A stretch of 64,000 nucleotides of DNA from Azoarcus sp. DN11 (GTDB lineage Bacteria > Pseudomonadota > Gammaproteobacteria > Burkholderiales > Rhodocyclaceae), in contig NZ_CP021731.1 of assembly GCF_003628555.1 (NCBI RefSeq), positions 3,100,001 through 3,164,000 on the forward strand. Direction: 5' to 3'. Each line of letters starts with the position of its first letter. Position 1 is the first letter of the stretch. The notes below the pieces were generated by a model. That model made no database searches. It had not been told where the DNA came from and was given only the letters and a program-made list of their open reading frames with translations. The position numbers were made by a program, and so were the translations under genes. This document shows, piece by piece, positions 1 through 10,183 of the stretch.

Positions 1-29
1 AAAAAGGGGCGCCGCGGCGCCCCTTTTTT
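1..29 (-). terminator. Intrinsic terminator, originally that of pnp
   Basis: A perfect GC-rich palindrome at 6-23 is flanked by five A on the left and six T on the right, so it can terminate transcription in both directions. On the minus strand it gives a 9-bp stem followed by at least five U. If the insertion element at 32-1343 and one copy of its 8-bp duplication are removed, this hairpin lies about 20 bp past the pnp stop codon. It was therefore most likely the pnp terminator and now ends the transposase transcript. Confidence 0.85.
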
Positions 30-31
30 CT
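24..31. repeat. Target-site duplication, left copy
   Basis: The eight bases TTTTTTCT just outside the left end of the insertion element are identical to those at 1344-1351. An 8-bp duplication is what ISL3-family elements generate. The target is the T-run beside a terminator hairpin. Confidence 0.9.
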
Positions 32-57
32 GGTTCATCGCGTTTTTCCGGGGAAGG
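32..57. repeat. IS left terminal inverted repeat
   Basis: It starts GGTTCATCGCG and has GGGGAA at 50-55. Ten of the first eleven bases match the inverted right end, and the GGGGAA block aligns with a one-base difference in spacing. Confidence 0.8.
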
Positions 58-1246
58 CGGCCTTGATCTTCAGGAAGAAATAGGCTGAGTCGCGGAACCC
101 GTAGGCCATGCGCTTGATGACCTTGATGCGGTTATTGACGCCTTCGAGGACGCTGGTGTTGAGCGGGAAGATGGCTGAGGCGAGAATGCCTCGTAGGTAC
201 TTGCGCAGCCGTTTGGCGAAGGCGATGGCCGGCGCGATCCCGCTGTCGATGGCCAAGCGATACCAGTGCTTCCATCTTCGTGCCCCTTCTCGCACGGTCG
301 GGGCGAACCAGACTTCCTTGATGGCCGTCTTGAGAAGATAGACAGTGGCCAGTGGCGCGTTGGCCGCCAGCAACTCGTCAAGCTTGACCGCCTGCTCGTT
401 GCCGAGGTTGTCGCGGTTACGCAGCAACAGCCAGCGAGAGCGCTTGATCACCTGACGCTGTGCCGGCGCGCTGCGCAAGGCGTTGGCCTGATCGACCCGC
501 ACCCGATCGACCACTTCCCGACCGAAGCGCGCGACGACGTGAAACAGGTCATAGACTACTTCTGCGTTCGGACAATGGGCTCGCACCTCCAGATCGAAGG
601 CGGTGTTCATGTCCATCGCGACGGCTTCGATGTGTTGGCAGCCTTCTTCGCCGAGCAGTTCGAAGAATGGTCGGATCGCCTCGCGACTGTTGCCTTCTCC
701 GACCCACAGCACCCGCATGCGTTCAGCATCCATGATCACCGTCGCGTAGCGGTGTCCCTTGTGCAGGGCGAACTCATCCATCACCAGCCGACGCACCCCC
801 TGGGCCTCGAAATCGCCGTACCGGGCCTGCAGGCGTCGCTGGTCGATGCGCTTGATGGTGTGCCAGTGCAAACCGGTCAGTTCGGCAACATGGGCAATCG
901 GCAGCATCTGTACGAGCGCCTGGACCCAGGCTCGCAGTCGGTGCGTGATGCGCTCGCCCGCATCGAGCCAGCTCAGCCGCTCGGCCGCACGCGCGCCGCA
1001 CTGATAGCAGTCGAGCCGCCGGATCGGCACGTCCAGCCAGACCCGTCGGTCAAACCAGTCTCGGTCGCGCACCCGGCGCCGCCGTCGCTCATGAATCAGG
1101 ACGCACTCACTGGCGCAACGCCCGCATCGGGGACGGTAAGAGGGGACTTCAGAAAGGGACAGAAGCAGCGAACCGTCGGTTCGCTCCTGGGATGAATCGA
1201 CGACATGGCCTTCCCAGAAGACCAGGCCCAACATAGCATCTCGCAT
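35..1246 (-). CDS. ISL3-family transposase
   Basis: The 403-residue protein catalyses cut-and-paste movement of the surrounding element. Visible features are an N-terminal zinc-binding region with paired cysteines (CGRC and CYQC motifs), a helix-turn-helix (AELTGLHWHTIKRI) and the DDE catalytic domain beginning at MDEFALHKGHRYATV, as in ISL3 transposases. The C-terminus (GVNNRIKVIKRMAYGFRD) is the typical family ending, so the gene is full length. The ATG at 1246 is chosen because the upstream extension to a TTG at 1312 has no family-like sequence; a start at 1234 is also possible. It is co-directional with pnp, so read-through from pnp may contribute to expression. Confidence 0.9.
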   Translation of the reverse strand: MRDAMLGLVFWEGHVVDSSQERTDGSLLLSLSEVPSYRPRCGRCASECVLIHERRRRRVRDRDWFDRRVWLDVPIRRLDCYQCGARAAERLSWLDAGERITHRLRAWVQALVQMLPIAHVAELTGLHWHTIKRIDQRRLQARYGDFEAQGVRRLVMDEFALHKGHRYATVIMDAERMRVLWVGEGNSREAIRPFFELLGEEGCQHIEAVAMDMNTAFDLEVRAHCPNAEVVYDLFHVVARFGREVVDRVRVDQANALRSAPAQRQVIKRSRWLLLRNRDNLGNEQAVKLDELLAANAPLATVYLLKTAIKEVWFAPTVREGARRWKHWYRLAIDSGIAPAIAFAKRLRKYLRGILASAIFPLNTSVLEGVNNRIKVIKRMAYGFRDSAYFFLKIKAAFPGKTR

Positions 1247-1317
1247 GACGGGGAAGAGGAAGGGGATCGGTTTGTTTGGCGACTGCCAATCTACCAACCT
1301 CCGACCCGTCAACCTCT

Positions 1318-1343
1318 ACTTTCCCCAGATCGCGCGAAGAACC
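1318..1343. repeat. IS right terminal inverted repeat
   Basis: Read on the minus strand it begins GGTTCTTCGCG at 1343 and carries GGGGAA at 1326-1321, mirroring the left end. Confidence 0.8.
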
Positions 1344-1351
1344 TTTTTTCT
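1344..1351. repeat. Target-site duplication, right copy
   Basis: TTTTTTCT, identical to 24-31. It lies 13 to 20 bp past the pnp stop codon. Confidence 0.9.
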
Positions 1352-1363
1352 TCCTGCAGCAAC

Positions 1364-3463
1364 TTACTCGGCAGCCTGATCCAGCAGCGCCTTCATGCTC
1401 AGACGGATCTTGCCACGCTCATCCGTCTCAAGAACCTTGACGCGCACCGCCTGGCCTTCCTTGACGTAGTCCGCAACGTTATTGACCCGTTCGTTCGCGA
1501 TCTGCGAGACGTGCAGCAGCCCGTCGCGGCCCGGCATGATGTTAACGATCGCGCCGAAGTCGAGCAGACGCACGACCGTGCCGTTGTACACCTTGCCCAC
1601 CTCGACCTCCGCAGTGATCGCTTCGATCTTCTGCTTCGCGAGCTGCGCACCGTCGGCGCTCACCGACGAGATCCTGACGCTGCCGTCATCTTCCAGCTCG
1701 ATGACAGTACCAGTCTCTTCCTGCAGCGCACGAATGACCGCCCCACCCTTGCCGATCACGTCCCGGATTTTTTCGGGATTGATCTTCATCGTGATCATGC
1801 GCGGGGCGAATTCCGACACTTCACCGCGATGTGACGCCAAGGAGCTCTTCATGATGCCGAGAATATGCATGCGCCCCTCGCCCGCCTGGGCGAGCGCGAC
1901 CTGCATGATCTCCTTGGTGATGCCCTGGATCTTGATGTCCATCTGCAGCGCGGTTACGCCCTTCTCGGTACCCGCGACCTTGAAGTCCATGTCGCCGAGG
2001 TGATCCTCGTCGCCAAGGATGTCTGTCAGGACGGCAAAGCGGTTGCCTTCCTTGATCAGGCCCATCGCGATGCCCGCAACGTGGGCCTTCATCGGCACGC
2101 CGGCGTCCATCAGCGCGAGCGATCCGCCACACACCGACGCCATCGAGCTCGAGCCGTTGGACTCGGTGATCTCCGAAACCACGCGAACCGTGTAGCTGAA
2201 ATCCTCTTGCGCCGGCAGTGCGGCAACCAGGGCCCGTTTCGCCAGGCGGCCGTGACCGACTTCGCGGCGCTTGGTGACACCCATGCGCCCGGTTTCACCG
2301 GTCGAGAACGGCGGGAAGTTGTAGTGCAGCATGAAGCTTTCACGGTACTCACCCGCGATCGCATCGATGATCTGCTCGTCCCGGCCCGTACCCAGGGTCG
2401 CAATGACCAGCGCCTGGGTTTCGCCGCGCGTGAACAGCGCCGAACCGTGCGTACGCGGCAGCACGCCGACGCGGATCTCGATCGGGCGGACTGTACGGGT
2501 GTCGCGTCCATCGATGCGGGGCTCGCCGGCAAGGATGCGGCTGCGCACGATACCCGCTTCGAGTTCGTGGAAGATGTCCTTGAGTTCGTTCGCCGACGGC
2601 GCAGTTTCCATTTCGGCGCCAACCGTCGCGAACGTGTTCTTGCGGATCTCGTTGACGCGCTCGGTACGGGCCTGCTTGCTGGTGATGCGGAACGCATCCT
2701 CGAGCTGGGCGCCCGCGAGCTCCTTCAGGCGGCTGATCAGCGCCTCGTTCTTCGCGGGCGGCTGCCAATCCCACTCGGGCTTGCCGGCGATCTCGACGAG
2801 TTCGTTGATGGCGCGGATCGCGACCTGCAGCTGCTGGTGGCCAAATACCACGGAGCCCAGCATGACTTCTTCCGACAGTTCCTGCGCCTCGGACTCGACC
2901 ATCAGGACCGCGACCTCGGTGCCAGCGACGACGAGGTTAAGCTCGCTGGTCTTGAGCTGCTCGACAGTCGGGTTGAGGATGTATTCGCCGTTGGCGTAAC
3001 CGACACGACACGCGCCGATCGGGCCGTTGAACGGGACGCCGGAGATCGCCAGCGCAGCCGAGGCGGCAATCATCGCGGGGATGTCGGAATCGATCTCGGG
3101 GTTCAACGACAGAACCGTGACGATGATCTGGACTTCGTTATAGAAGCCGTCCGGGAAAAGCGGGCGGATCGGGCGATCGATCAGGCGGCAGGTCAGCGTT
3201 TCCTTCTCGGTCGGGCGCCCTTCACGCTTGAAGAAACCACCGGGAATGCGACCTGCTGCGTAGAACTTCTCGACGTAATCGACGGTGAGCGGGAAGAAAT
3301 CCTGGCCGGGCTTTGCTTCCTTGGCGGCAACGACGGTCGCCAGGACCATCGTGTCATCCATGTTCACGATGACGGCACCACCTGCCTGACGAGCAATCTC
3401 CCCGGTCTCGATGGTGACGGTATGCGCGCCGTATGCGAATGTTTTTTTGATGGCGGTAGGCAA
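1364..3463 (-). CDS. pnp: Polyribonucleotide nucleotidyltransferase (PNPase)
   Basis: PNPase is a trimeric 3'-to-5' phosphorolytic exoribonuclease acting in mRNA decay and sRNA metabolism. The 699-residue protein has two RNase PH-like domains, then a KH domain ([17 protein letters not shown]) and a C-terminal S1 domain ([20 protein letters not shown]). It ends soon after S1, without a long tail. The start codon is TTG, preceded by an AAAGGA ribosome binding site; the Escherichia coli gene also uses UUG. It follows rpsO across a 168-bp gap containing a terminator-like hairpin. The region after its stop codon has been split by an ISL3 element, which separates the gene from its terminator. Confidence 0.98.
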   Translation of the reverse strand: MPTAIKKTFAYGAHTVTIETGEIARQAGGAVIVNMDDTMVLATVVAAKEAKPGQDFFPLTVDYVEKFYAAGRIPGGFFKREGRPTEKETLTCRLIDRPIRPLFPDGFYNEVQIIVTVLSLNPEIDSDIPAMIAASAALAISGVPFNGPIGACRVGYANGEYILNPTVEQLKTSELNLVVAGTEVAVLMVESEAQELSEEVMLGSVVFGHQQLQVAIRAINELVEIAGKPEWDWQPPAKNEALISRLKELAGAQLEDAFRITSKQARTERVNEIRKNTFATVGAEMETAPSANELKDIFHELEAGIVRSRILAGEPRIDGRDTRTVRPIEIRVGVLPRTHGSALFTRGETQALVIATLGTGRDEQIIDAIAGEYRESFMLHYNFPPFSTGETGRMGVTKRREVGHGRLAKRALVAALPAQEDFSYTVRVVSEITESNGSSSMASVCGGSLALMDAGVPMKAHVAGIAMGLIKEGNRFAVLTDILGDEDHLGDMDFKVAGTEKGVTALQMDIKIQGITKEIMQVALAQAGEGRMHILGIMKSSLASHRGEVSEFAPRMITMKINPEKIRDVIGKGGAVIRALQEETGTVIELEDDGSVRISSVSADGAQLAKQKIEAITAEVEVGKVYNGTVVRLLDFGAIVNIMPGRDGLLHVSQIANERVNNVADYVKEGQAVRVKVLETDERGKIRLSMKALLDQAAE

Positions 3464-3535
3464 GTTGAATATCCTTTAGATGAATGGAAAGCAGCAGACT
3501 ACAACTGCAAGCAGCCCCGTTCGCGCATGGCAGCC

Positions 3536-3581
3536 AGCAAAAACAAAGCCGGTGCGACCCCGCGGGATCCGCACCGGCTTG
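3536..3581 (-). terminator. rpsO-pnp intergenic intrinsic terminator
   Basis: An 11-bp stem (3547-3557 with 3571-3581) is followed on the minus strand by TGTTTTTG. It lies between the rpsO stop and the pnp start and probably lowers, but does not abolish, transcription into pnp, as known for the rpsO-pnp operon of enterobacteria. Confidence 0.85.
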
Positions 3582-3631
3582 TTCGCTACCTTGTCTTTTT
3601 CGACGTTGTCAGACGCGACACGGCCAGCGAA

Positions 3632-3901
3632 TTACTTGCGCAGACCCAGACGTTCGATGAGGGTGCGATAGCTGTCGGCGTTCGTGCGCTTCAGGTAGTC
3701 GAGAAGCTTGCGGCGCTGGCTGACCATCTTGAGCAGGCCGCGACGCGAGTGGTGATCCTTCGCGTTGGCCTTGAAGTGACCAGTGAGTCCGTTGATGCGG
3801 GCGGTGAGCAGCGCAACCTGAACTTCCGGCGAGCCGGTGTCGCCTTGTGCACGCTGGAAGTCGGTGACGATCTGCGCCTTGGATGCGGTATCGAGAGCCA
3901 T
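3632..3901 (-). CDS. rpsO: 30S ribosomal protein S15
   Basis: The 89-residue protein is full length for S15, a primary binder of the central domain of 16S rRNA that helps form the platform. The family signature is visible in the central region ([19 protein letters not shown]) and in [22 protein letters not shown] good promoter lies 45 to 75 bp upstream and a terminator hairpin lies downstream before pnp, giving the classic rpsO-pnp arrangement. Confidence 0.98.
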   Translation of the reverse strand: MALDTASKAQIVTDFQRAQGDTGSPEVQVALLTARINGLTGHFKANAKDHHSRRGLLKMVSQRRKLLDYLKRTNADSYRTLIERLGLRK

Positions 3902-3945
3902 GTGGGTGTTTACTCTTTTCGTTTTCTGCCAATCAGAAGCGTGGG

Positions 3946-3975
3946 ATTATACCCAACGCGCCATAAAAAACTCAA
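3946..3975 (-). promoter_or_regulatory. Sigma-70 promoter for rpsO
   Basis: TTGAGT (3970-3975) and a perfect TATAAT (3946-3951) are separated by 18 bp on the minus strand, about 45 bp upstream of the rpsO start. It lies in the short gap after truB, so rpsO-pnp can be transcribed independently of the infB operon. Confidence 0.75.
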
Positions 3976-3981
3976 TGTTTA

Positions 3982-4911
3982 TCAAGACTGTTGCGTAGTT
4001 GTACCGGTTGCAACGAGGCGTTTTGGCGACAGGCGGCCATCATCAGCCAATTCCCCCAGCCCCAGAAAGCGCCCGTCCCCGTAAACCCTCACGAGCCCCC
4101 GCTTCCCGCAATCGACCGCCAGCACCCGCCCTTGCAGCAAACCCGTGGTCTGCGTGCGGGAGAGAGTAACTGCCGGCAAATGGGCCACGAGCGCGTCGGC
4201 AGGCGCAAGCAGCTGTTCACGCTCGTCGGCCGCAACGCCCTCGAGCGCCGCGAGCGTCACCGTGCCCGCCCCCACTGCAAAGGGGCCGATGCGCGTGCGC
4301 CGAAGCGCCGACAGGTGGGCACCGCAACCGAGCAGGCGACCAAGGTCGATCGCGAGCGTACGGACATAGGTCCCCTTGCTGCACGCCACGCGGACCCGGA
4401 AATTCTCGTCCCCCGATTCCAGCAACTCGAGGGCATGAATGACCACGCGTCGCGGCGTCAATTCGACTTCGATGCCGGCGCGCGCGTACTCATACAAGGG
4501 CTTGCCGTCGCGCTTGAGCGCCGAATACATCGGCGGGATCTGCTCGATCTCTCCCGTCAGGCATACCAGTGCCGCACGGATCGCTTCTTCCGTCACTGCC
4601 ACCGGCGCACTGGCGGTCGGCCGGCCCTCGGCATCCCCCGTGTCGGTTTCGATCCCGAGGCGGACGGTTGCCTCGTACTCCTTGTCCGCATCGAGCAGCA
4701 TCTGCGAGAACTTGGTCGCCTCCCCGAAGGTCAGCGGCAGCAAACCCGTCGCCATCGGATCGAGCGTCCCCGTGTGCCCTGCCTTTGCCGCGTTCAACAG
4801 CCGGCGCGCGGTCTGCAAGGCGGCGTTCGACGTCATGCCCTGCGGCTTGTCGAGCAGGAGAACGCCATCCAGCGCGCGCCGCTGGTGCCTGAACTGCTTC
4901 TGCGTCTTCAA
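3982..4911 (-). CDS. truB: tRNA pseudouridine(55) synthase
   Basis: TruB converts U55 to pseudouridine in the T-loop of elongator tRNAs and also acts as a tRNA chaperone. The 309-residue protein has the N-terminal LDGVLLLDKPQGMTSN motif and the catalytic segment AGHTGTLDPMATGLLP, whose aspartate is the nucleophile. The only plausible in-frame start is TTG at 4911, six bases after the rbfA stop, with no strong ribosome binding site, which suggests translational coupling. It is the last gene of the rimP-nusA-infB-rbfA-truB unit. Confidence 0.96.
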   Translation of the reverse strand: MKTQKQFRHQRRALDGVLLLDKPQGMTSNAALQTARRLLNAAKAGHTGTLDPMATGLLPLTFGEATKFSQMLLDADKEYEATVRLGIETDTGDAEGRPTASAPVAVTEEAIRAALVCLTGEIEQIPPMYSALKRDGKPLYEYARAGIEVELTPRRVVIHALELLESGDENFRVRVACSKGTYVRTLAIDLGRLLGCGAHLSALRRTRIGPFAVGAGTVTLAALEGVAADEREQLLAPADALVAHLPAVTLSRTQTTGLLQGRVLAVDCGKRGLVRVYGDGRFLGLGELADDGRLSPKRLVATGTTTQQS

Positions 4912-4917
4912 GGCCGG

Positions 4918-5301
4918 TCAGTCTTCCGGCTCGTCCTTGTGCCGCGCGTCATCGTCGCGCACCACCTGGTCGATCAACTGCGACATGCGACTGCCGCGCT
5001 CGACGGACGGGTCGTACTGGAAATGCAGCTCGGGCAGCGTGTGAATGCGCACGCGCTTGCCAAGTTCGCGACGCAGGAAGCCGCTCGCGCGGCGCAAGCC
5101 GACGAGGATCTCGTCCAGCCCTTCCTCCCCGCGCATCGAGGTGAAGAACACCTTTGCATGCGCATAGTCGGGCGTGATCTCGACGTCGGTCAGCGTGATG
5201 AATCCCACCCGGGGATCCTTCACTTCGAGGCGGATCAGCTCGGCCAGCTCGCGGCGGACCTGCTCCGCCACGCGCTGGCTGCGGGAATACTCCTTGGGCA
5301 T
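4918..5301 (-). CDS. rbfA: Ribosome-binding factor A
   Basis: RbfA is a KH-like factor that assists maturation of the 30S subunit and the 5' end of 16S rRNA. The 127-residue protein shows the family pattern: SRSQRVAEQVRRELAELI at the start, VKDPRVGFITLTDVEIT in the middle and RIHTLPELHFQYDPSVERG near the end. It starts three bases after the infB stop, so the two are probably translationally coupled. Confidence 0.97.
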   Translation of the reverse strand: MPKEYSRSQRVAEQVRRELAELIRLEVKDPRVGFITLTDVEITPDYAHAKVFFTSMRGEEGLDEILVGLRRASGFLRRELGKRVRIHTLPELHFQYDPSVERGSRMSQLIDQVVRDDDARHKDEPED

Positions 5302-5304
5302 CTC

Positions 5305-8139
5305 TTATAGCGTCCGGGCGATTTCCTGGATTTCGAACACTTCGAGCTGATCGCCTTCCTGCACGTCGTTGAAGTTCCTGATCGACAGACCGCACTCGAA
5401 CCCGAACTTGACTTCCTTGACGTCGTCCTTGAAGCGCTTGAGCGACTCGAGCTCGCCGGTGTGGATGACCACGTTGTCGCGCAGCACACGGATCTGCGCG
5501 CCGCGCCTGACGAGACCTTCGAGCACGTAGCAACCGGCCACCGAGCCGACCTTGGGCACGCGGAAGACCTGGCGGACTTCGACGAGGCCCAGCTGATTCT
5601 CGCGCCTCTCCGGCGAAAGCAGGCCCGACAGCGCAGCCTTCACGTCATCCACGGCATCGTAGATGATGTTGTAGTAGCGGATGTCGATGCCGAAGGTCTC
5701 GGCCAGCTTGCGTGCACCGGCATCGGCACGGGTATTGAAGCCGATGATGACGGCACCCGAGGCCTGCGCCAGGTTGACGTCCGACTCGGAGATCGCGCCG
5801 ACCGCGGAGTGGATCGCGTTGACCCGAACTTCATCCGTGGAGAGCTTGTTGAGCGCCTGCACGAGCGCTTCCTGCGAACCCTGCACGTCGGCCTTGATGA
5901 TGAGGGGGAGCGACTTGACTTCGCCTTCGGCCATCTGCTCGAACATGCTCTCGAGCTTGGCGGCCTGCTGCTTGGCGAGCTTTACTTCACGGAACTTGCC
6001 CTGACGGAAGAGCGCGATTTCGCGCGCCTTCTTCTCGTCGGCGAGCACGATCGCCTCGTCGCCGGCGGCCGGAACATCCGACAGGCCGAGGACTTCGACC
6101 GGAATGGACGGCCCTGCTTCGTCGATCGCCTTGCCGTTCTCGTCCAGCATCGCGCGGATGCGGCCGAAGGTGGCCCCCACCAGCATGACGTCGCCCTTGC
6201 GCAGGGTGCCGGACTGGACGAGCAGCGACGCAACCGGACCGCGCCCCTTGTCGAGACGCGCTTCGATGATGAGGCCCTTGGCCGGCGTATCGACCGGCGC
6301 CGTCAGCTCCAGGACCTCTGCCTGCAGCAGGACAGACTCGAGCAGGCTGTCGATGCCCACACCGGTCTTGGCCGACACGTTGATGAACATCACCTCGCCA
6401 CCGTACTCTTCCGGCACCACGCCTTCGGCGATGAGCTCCTGCTTCACGCGCTCCGGGTTGGCCTCGTGCTTGTCGATCTTGTTGACGGCGACCACGAGCG
6501 GCACGTTGGCAGCCTTCGCGTGATGGATCGCCTCGCGCGTCTGCGGCATCACGCCGTCATCGGCGGCAACCACGAGGATGACGATGTCGGTCGCCTGGGC
6601 GCCGCGGGCACGCATGGCCGTGAAGGCCTCGTGACCCGGAGTATCCAGGAAGGTGAGCATGCCGCGCGGCGTCTCGACGTGGTACGCGCCGATGTGCTGC
6701 GTAATACCGCCCGCCTCACCGGATGCAACCTTCGTGCGGCGGATGAAGTCGAGCAGCGAGGTCTTGCCATGGTCGACGTGCCCCATGACGGTGACGACCG
6801 GCGCACGCGGTTCGACCGTGGCGTCGGCTTGCGCCTCGGCATCCTCGAGGAACGCGTCGGGATCGTCGAGCTTGGCGGCGAACGCCTTGTGCCCCATTTC
6901 CTCGACCAGGATCATCGCGGTTTCCTGGTCCAGCACCTGGTTGATGGTGACCATCGATCCCATCTTCATCAGGGCCTTGATCACTTCGGCCGCCTTCACC
7001 GCCATCTTGTGGGCGAGATCGGCAACGGTGATCGTCTCCGGCACGTGAATCTCGCGCACGACGGGCTCAGTGGGCATCTGGAATGCCTTGTGATCATCCT
7101 GCTGCCGCCCCTGACGGCCACCGCCGCGGGCCCCGCGCCAGGATCCGGTCGTCGCACCGACTTCGCCGCGCGTCTTGAGACCGCGACGCTTGCTGTCACC
7201 AGCACCGGCGCCGGCATCCGCGCCGCCACGCGCACCGCGCCTGCTGTCCTTGCTTCCCGGTTTCTCGTCTGCCTTGGCGGGGCGATGCAGGGTGCCGGTA
7301 GGCGCCTTCGCGCCTTCACGAACTTCGGGCTTGGCTGCTTCCGCGCGCTTCTCGGCCTCTGCCTTGACGCGCGCCTCCTCTTCCGCGCGGCGGGCCTCGG
7401 CGGCCGCGCGTGCAGCGGCTTCGCGCTCCTGCTTGGCTTTCAGATCCGCCATCTGGCGCGCACGCAATTCCTGGTGCCGACGCGCCTCGCGCTCGCGCGC
7501 GGCGCGCTCTTCGTCACTGAGGATCGAGACGCGCGGACGCGGCACGGACACCTCAGGCGCTGCCGGGGCTTCTTCAGCCGGCTCGGCGGCCACCGGCTGC
7601 ACCGGCTCTTCGACGGGCGCAGGCTCTTCGATCGGGGCCTCCGCGACAGGTTCCGGCACGGGCTCGGGCTCAGGCTCGGGCGCCGCCTCGAAAACCGGCT
7701 CCGGCTCGACGACCGCAGGAGGGGGCTCGACCACGGGCAGCTCGGGCACGATTTCGGCCACGGGCTCGATACCTTCCACCGCGGCAGCGATTGCCTCCTC
7801 GACGGCGGGCGACTCGCCCGTGAGGGCCTCGCCGCCGACTTCGTCGCGCTTGACGAACACGCGTTTCTTGCGCACTTCGACCTGAACCGTGCGGGCACGC
7901 CCCGACGAGTCGGTCGCACGAATCTCCGAAGTCTGCTTGCGCGTCAGCGTGATCTTGCCTTTCGGCAGCCCTGCTCCGTGGGAGCGGCGCAGGTATTCGA
8001 GCAATCGCGCCTTGTCCTGCTCGCTCAGCAACTGGTCGGGGCTGGTCTTCTCAACACCGGCTTTCTGCAACTGCTCGAGCAATACCGCTGCCGGCATCCT
8101 GAGTTCGCCGGCGAACTGGTTTACGCTCATTTGGTCCAT
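5305..8139 (-). CDS. infB: Translation initiation factor IF-2
   Basis: IF-2 is the GTPase that brings initiator fMet-tRNA to the 30S subunit and promotes subunit joining. The 944-residue protein has an N-terminal IF2N module ([21 protein letters not shown]), a long Glu/Pro/Ala-rich and basic linker, and the G domain with [18 protein letters not shown] and NKIDKHEAN, then the C-terminal domains. The ATG at 8139 is preferred over the adjacent TTG at 8142 because betaproteobacterial IF-2 proteins begin at this point and a GGGGAGGG ribosome binding site precedes it. It lies 17 bp after nusA. Confidence 0.98.
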   Translation of the reverse strand: MDQMSVNQFAGELRMPAAVLLEQLQKAGVEKTSPDQLLSEQDKARLLEYLRRSHGAGLPKGKITLTRKQTSEIRATDSSGRARTVQVEVRKKRVFVKRDEVGGEALTGESPAVEEAIAAAVEGIEPVAEIVPELPVVEPPPAVVEPEPVFEAAPEPEPEPVPEPVAEAPIEEPAPVEEPVQPVAAEPAEEAPAAPEVSVPRPRVSILSDEERAAREREARRHQELRARQMADLKAKQEREAAARAAAEARRAEEEARVKAEAEKRAEAAKPEVREGAKAPTGTLHRPAKADEKPGSKDSRRGARGGADAGAGAGDSKRRGLKTRGEVGATTGSWRGARGGGRQGRQQDDHKAFQMPTEPVVREIHVPETITVADLAHKMAVKAAEVIKALMKMGSMVTINQVLDQETAMILVEEMGHKAFAAKLDDPDAFLEDAEAQADATVEPRAPVVTVMGHVDHGKTSLLDFIRRTKVASGEAGGITQHIGAYHVETPRGMLTFLDTPGHEAFTAMRARGAQATDIVILVVAADDGVMPQTREAIHHAKAANVPLVVAVNKIDKHEANPERVKQELIAEGVVPEEYGGEVMFINVSAKTGVGIDSLLESVLLQAEVLELTAPVDTPAKGLIIEARLDKGRGPVASLLVQSGTLRKGDVMLVGATFGRIRAMLDENGKAIDEAGPSIPVEVLGLSDVPAAGDEAIVLADEKKAREIALFRQGKFREVKLAKQQAAKLESMFEQMAEGEVKSLPLIIKADVQGSQEALVQALNKLSTDEVRVNAIHSAVGAISESDVNLAQASGAVIIGFNTRADAGARKLAETFGIDIRYYNIIYDAVDDVKAALSGLLSPERRENQLGLVEVRQVFRVPKVGSVAGCYVLEGLVRRGAQIRVLRDNVVIHTGELESLKRFKDDVKEVKFGFECGLSIRNFNDVQEGDQLEVFEIQEIARTL

Positions 8140-8156
8140 CAATCAGTGCCCTCCCC

Positions 8157-9632
8157 TCATTCTTCGAACCAGTGCGCGCGCGCGACCGAAATCAGCGCGC
8201 TTGCACGTTCCTGTTCGATTCCGGCGATTTCGACAAGCTCGTCGACTGCGAGATCGGCCAGATCATCGCGGGTGCGCACGCCGTGTTCGGCCAACTTGGC
8301 AGCGAGCGGCTTGTCCATCCCTTCGAGGTTGATCAGATCGTCGGAAACATTTTCCAGCTGCTCCTCGGTCACGATGGCCTCGGTGAGCAGGACGTTGCGT
8401 GCGCGGTTGCGCAATTCGTTGACCGTTTCCTCGTCGAAGGCCTCGATCTCGAGCATTTCGGCGAGTGGCACGTAAGCGATCTCCTCGAGCGACGAGAACC
8501 CCTCGTCGATGAGGATGTCGGCGAGCTCTTCGTCGACGTCCAGCCTGTCCATGAAGAGCTGGCGCAAGCCCTGGCGCTCCTGGCCGGTCTTCTGCGCGGA
8601 TTCCTCTTCGCTCATCAGGTTGATCGTCCAGCCGGTCAGCTCCGTCGCGAGCTTCACGTTCTGCCCGTTGCGGCCGATCGCGATCGCGAGGTTGTTGTCA
8701 TCGACCACCACGTCCATGCCGTGGCTCTCCTCATCGACGACGATCGACACCACCTCGGCCGGCTGCAGCGCGGAAATCACGAACTGGGCGGGGTCTGACG
8801 ACCACACAATGATGTCGATCTGCTCGCCCGCGATTTCGTTCCGCACCGCCGTCACGCGCGAGCCGCGCAGGCCGACGCAGGTGCCGATCGGGTCGATGCG
8901 GCTGTCGTTGGACTGCACCGCAATCTTCGCACGCAGGCCGGGATCACGCGCGCAGGCCTTGATCTCCAGCAGTCCGTCCTCGATCTCGGGCACCTCGAGC
9001 TCGAACAGCTTGCCGAGGAATTCAGGCGCGGTGCGCGACAGGATCAGCTGCGGACCGCGGGCGCCGCGGTCGATGCGCAGCAGGAAGGCCTTGACGCGGT
9101 CGCCGACGCGCAGGTTCTCGCGCGGAATCATCTGGTCGCGCGGGATCACTGCCTCGAGACGACCGACCTCGATGATGGCGTTGCCGCGCTCCATGCGCTT
9201 GATCGAACCAGAGACGAGATGCTCCTTGCGCTCGAGGAAGTCGTTCAGCACCTGCTCGCGCTCCGCGTCGCGGATACGCTGGAGGATGACCTGCTTCGCC
9301 GCCTGGGCGCCGATGCGGCCGAAGTCGATGGGCTCGAGCGGCTCCTCGATGTACTCGCCAAGCTGGATGCCCGGCTTGACCTCGCGGGCATCGATGATAC
9401 CCATCTCGGCTTCGTCGTTGACGACCTCTTCGTCCAGCAACACGACCCAGCGGCGGAAGGACTCGTAGTCACCGGTGTCGCGATCGATCGTCACGCGCAC
9501 ATCGGCGTCGTCATGGATGCGCTTCTTCGTCGCCGAGGCGAGCGCAGTTTCCAGGGCACCGAACACGATGTCCTTGGCTACGTTCTTCTCGCGCGCCAGC
9601 GCATCGACAAGCAGCAAAATTTCGCGGCTCAT
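8157..9632 (-). CDS. nusA: Transcription termination/antitermination factor NusA
   Basis: NusA binds RNA polymerase and nascent RNA and affects pausing, termination and antitermination. The 491-residue protein has the N-terminal polymerase-binding domain, an S1 domain, two KH domains ([18 protein letters not shown] and [13 protein letters not shown]) and two C-terminal acidic HhH repeats. The repeats are found in proteobacterial NusA proteins that contact the alpha subunit. The ATG is preceded by a clear TGGAGG ribosome binding site. It lies between rimP and infB in a conserved operon. Confidence 0.98.
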   Translation of the reverse strand: MSREILLLVDALAREKNVAKDIVFGALETALASATKKRIHDDADVRVTIDRDTGDYESFRRWVVLLDEEVVNDEAEMGIIDAREVKPGIQLGEYIEEPLEPIDFGRIGAQAAKQVILQRIRDAEREQVLNDFLERKEHLVSGSIKRMERGNAIIEVGRLEAVIPRDQMIPRENLRVGDRVKAFLLRIDRGARGPQLILSRTAPEFLGKLFELEVPEIEDGLLEIKACARDPGLRAKIAVQSNDSRIDPIGTCVGLRGSRVTAVRNEIAGEQIDIIVWSSDPAQFVISALQPAEVVSIVVDEESHGMDVVVDDNNLAIAIGRNGQNVKLATELTGWTINLMSEEESAQKTGQERQGLRQLFMDRLDVDEELADILIDEGFSSLEEIAYVPLAEMLEIEAFDEETVNELRNRARNVLLTEAIVTEEQLENVSDDLINLEGMDKPLAAKLAEHGVRTRDDLADLAVDELVEIAGIEQERASALISVARAHWFEE

Positions 9633-9658
9633 TAATCAAAACCTCCACATACGAATAC

Positions 9659-10087
9659 TCAGAACCTGGGCACCAGACGCGCTTTCTCGATCTCGTCGAA
9701 GGGAAAGGCGACCTCGCCCTTCTCGGTGCTGAGCCGCACCACACCTTCGGAGAAGCCTTCGAGCACGCCGACGAAATTCCGCTGATTGCCGATGGGCATG
9801 CGCAGGCGAACCTGGACGTCACTCCCGGCGAAGCGCTCGAAATCGGCGGCTTTCTTGAGCGGCCGATCGAGACCGGGCGACGAGATTTCGAGACGGTCGT
9901 AATCGACGTTCTCGACTTCGAAGACCCGGGTCAGCTGATTGCTGACCGTTGCGCAGTCGTCCACGTTGACGCCGCGATCGATATCGATGAACACGCGCAT
10001 CAACCGCCCCTTCGGGGAAGTCTCGAAATCCACCAGCTCGAAACCGAGGCCGGTGACAACCTGCTCGACCAGACGTTCGACGTCCAT
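9659..10087 (-). CDS. rimP: Ribosome maturation factor RimP
   Basis: RimP assists assembly of the 30S subunit. The 142-residue form starting at the ATG at 10087 (MDVERLVEQVVTGLGFELV) matches the family; an upstream in-frame extension to 10174 runs through a leader hairpin and is rejected. The conserved FIDIDRGVNVDDCATVSNQL segment and the C-terminal SH3-like part are present. It is the first gene of the rimP-nusA-infB-rbfA-truB unit, with its own promoter and a hairpin leader. Confidence 0.95.
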   Translation of the reverse strand: MDVERLVEQVVTGLGFELVDFETSPKGRLMRVFIDIDRGVNVDDCATVSNQLTRVFEVENVDYDRLEISSPGLDRPLKKAADFERFAGSDVQVRLRMPIGNQRNFVGVLEGFSEGVVRLSTEKGEVAFPFDEIEKARLVPRF

Positions 10088-10101
10088 TTCATGCCCACAA
10101 A

Positions 10102-10124
10102 TAAAAAATGGGCGTAACGCCCAT
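10102..10124 (-). terminator. Terminator-like hairpin in the rimP leader
   Basis: A 7- to 8-bp stem (10108-10115 with 10117-10124) is followed on the minus strand by TTTTTTA, ending only 14 bp upstream of the rimP start. It lies inside the transcript predicted from the promoter at 10184-10212, so it could attenuate the nusA operon. This role is inferred. Confidence 0.6.
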
Positions 10125-10152
10125 CTTTGTTGATTCCATCCACAAAACGATC

Positions 10153-10168
10153 CCCGCGCGAACGCGGG
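10153..10168. repeat. Small palindromic stem-loop (REP-like)
   Basis: CCCGCG and CGCGGG arms surround a CGAA loop, flanked by GAT and ATC. It resembles the short palindromic units scattered in many proteobacterial intergenic regions. A second example of similar design is at 16127-16148. Confidence 0.4.
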
Positions 10169-10183
10169 TATCAAAGCTTTACA

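Larger units (their letters stand above)
32..1343 (-). mobile_element. Complete ISL3-family insertion sequence (1312 bp)
   Basis: The element is bounded by imperfect terminal inverted repeats (GGTTCATCGCG on the left against GGTTCTTCGCG on the right, followed in both by a shared GGGGAA block) and by exact 8-bp direct repeats. It carries one intact transposase gene in the same orientation as pnp. Intact ends, an intact gene and identical duplications suggest recent insertion and possible activity. The ends were set from the sequence alone; the family call rests on the transposase. Confidence 0.92.

Noticed and set aside
5461..8475. Very long open frame of about 1000 codons opposite infB and nusA
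   Set aside because: It is a mirror frame of GC-rich coding sequence with His/Arg/Asp-rich composition and no family features. Similar long frames opposite pnp, gcvP, ndvB, pat and scpA/trpS were dropped for the same reason.
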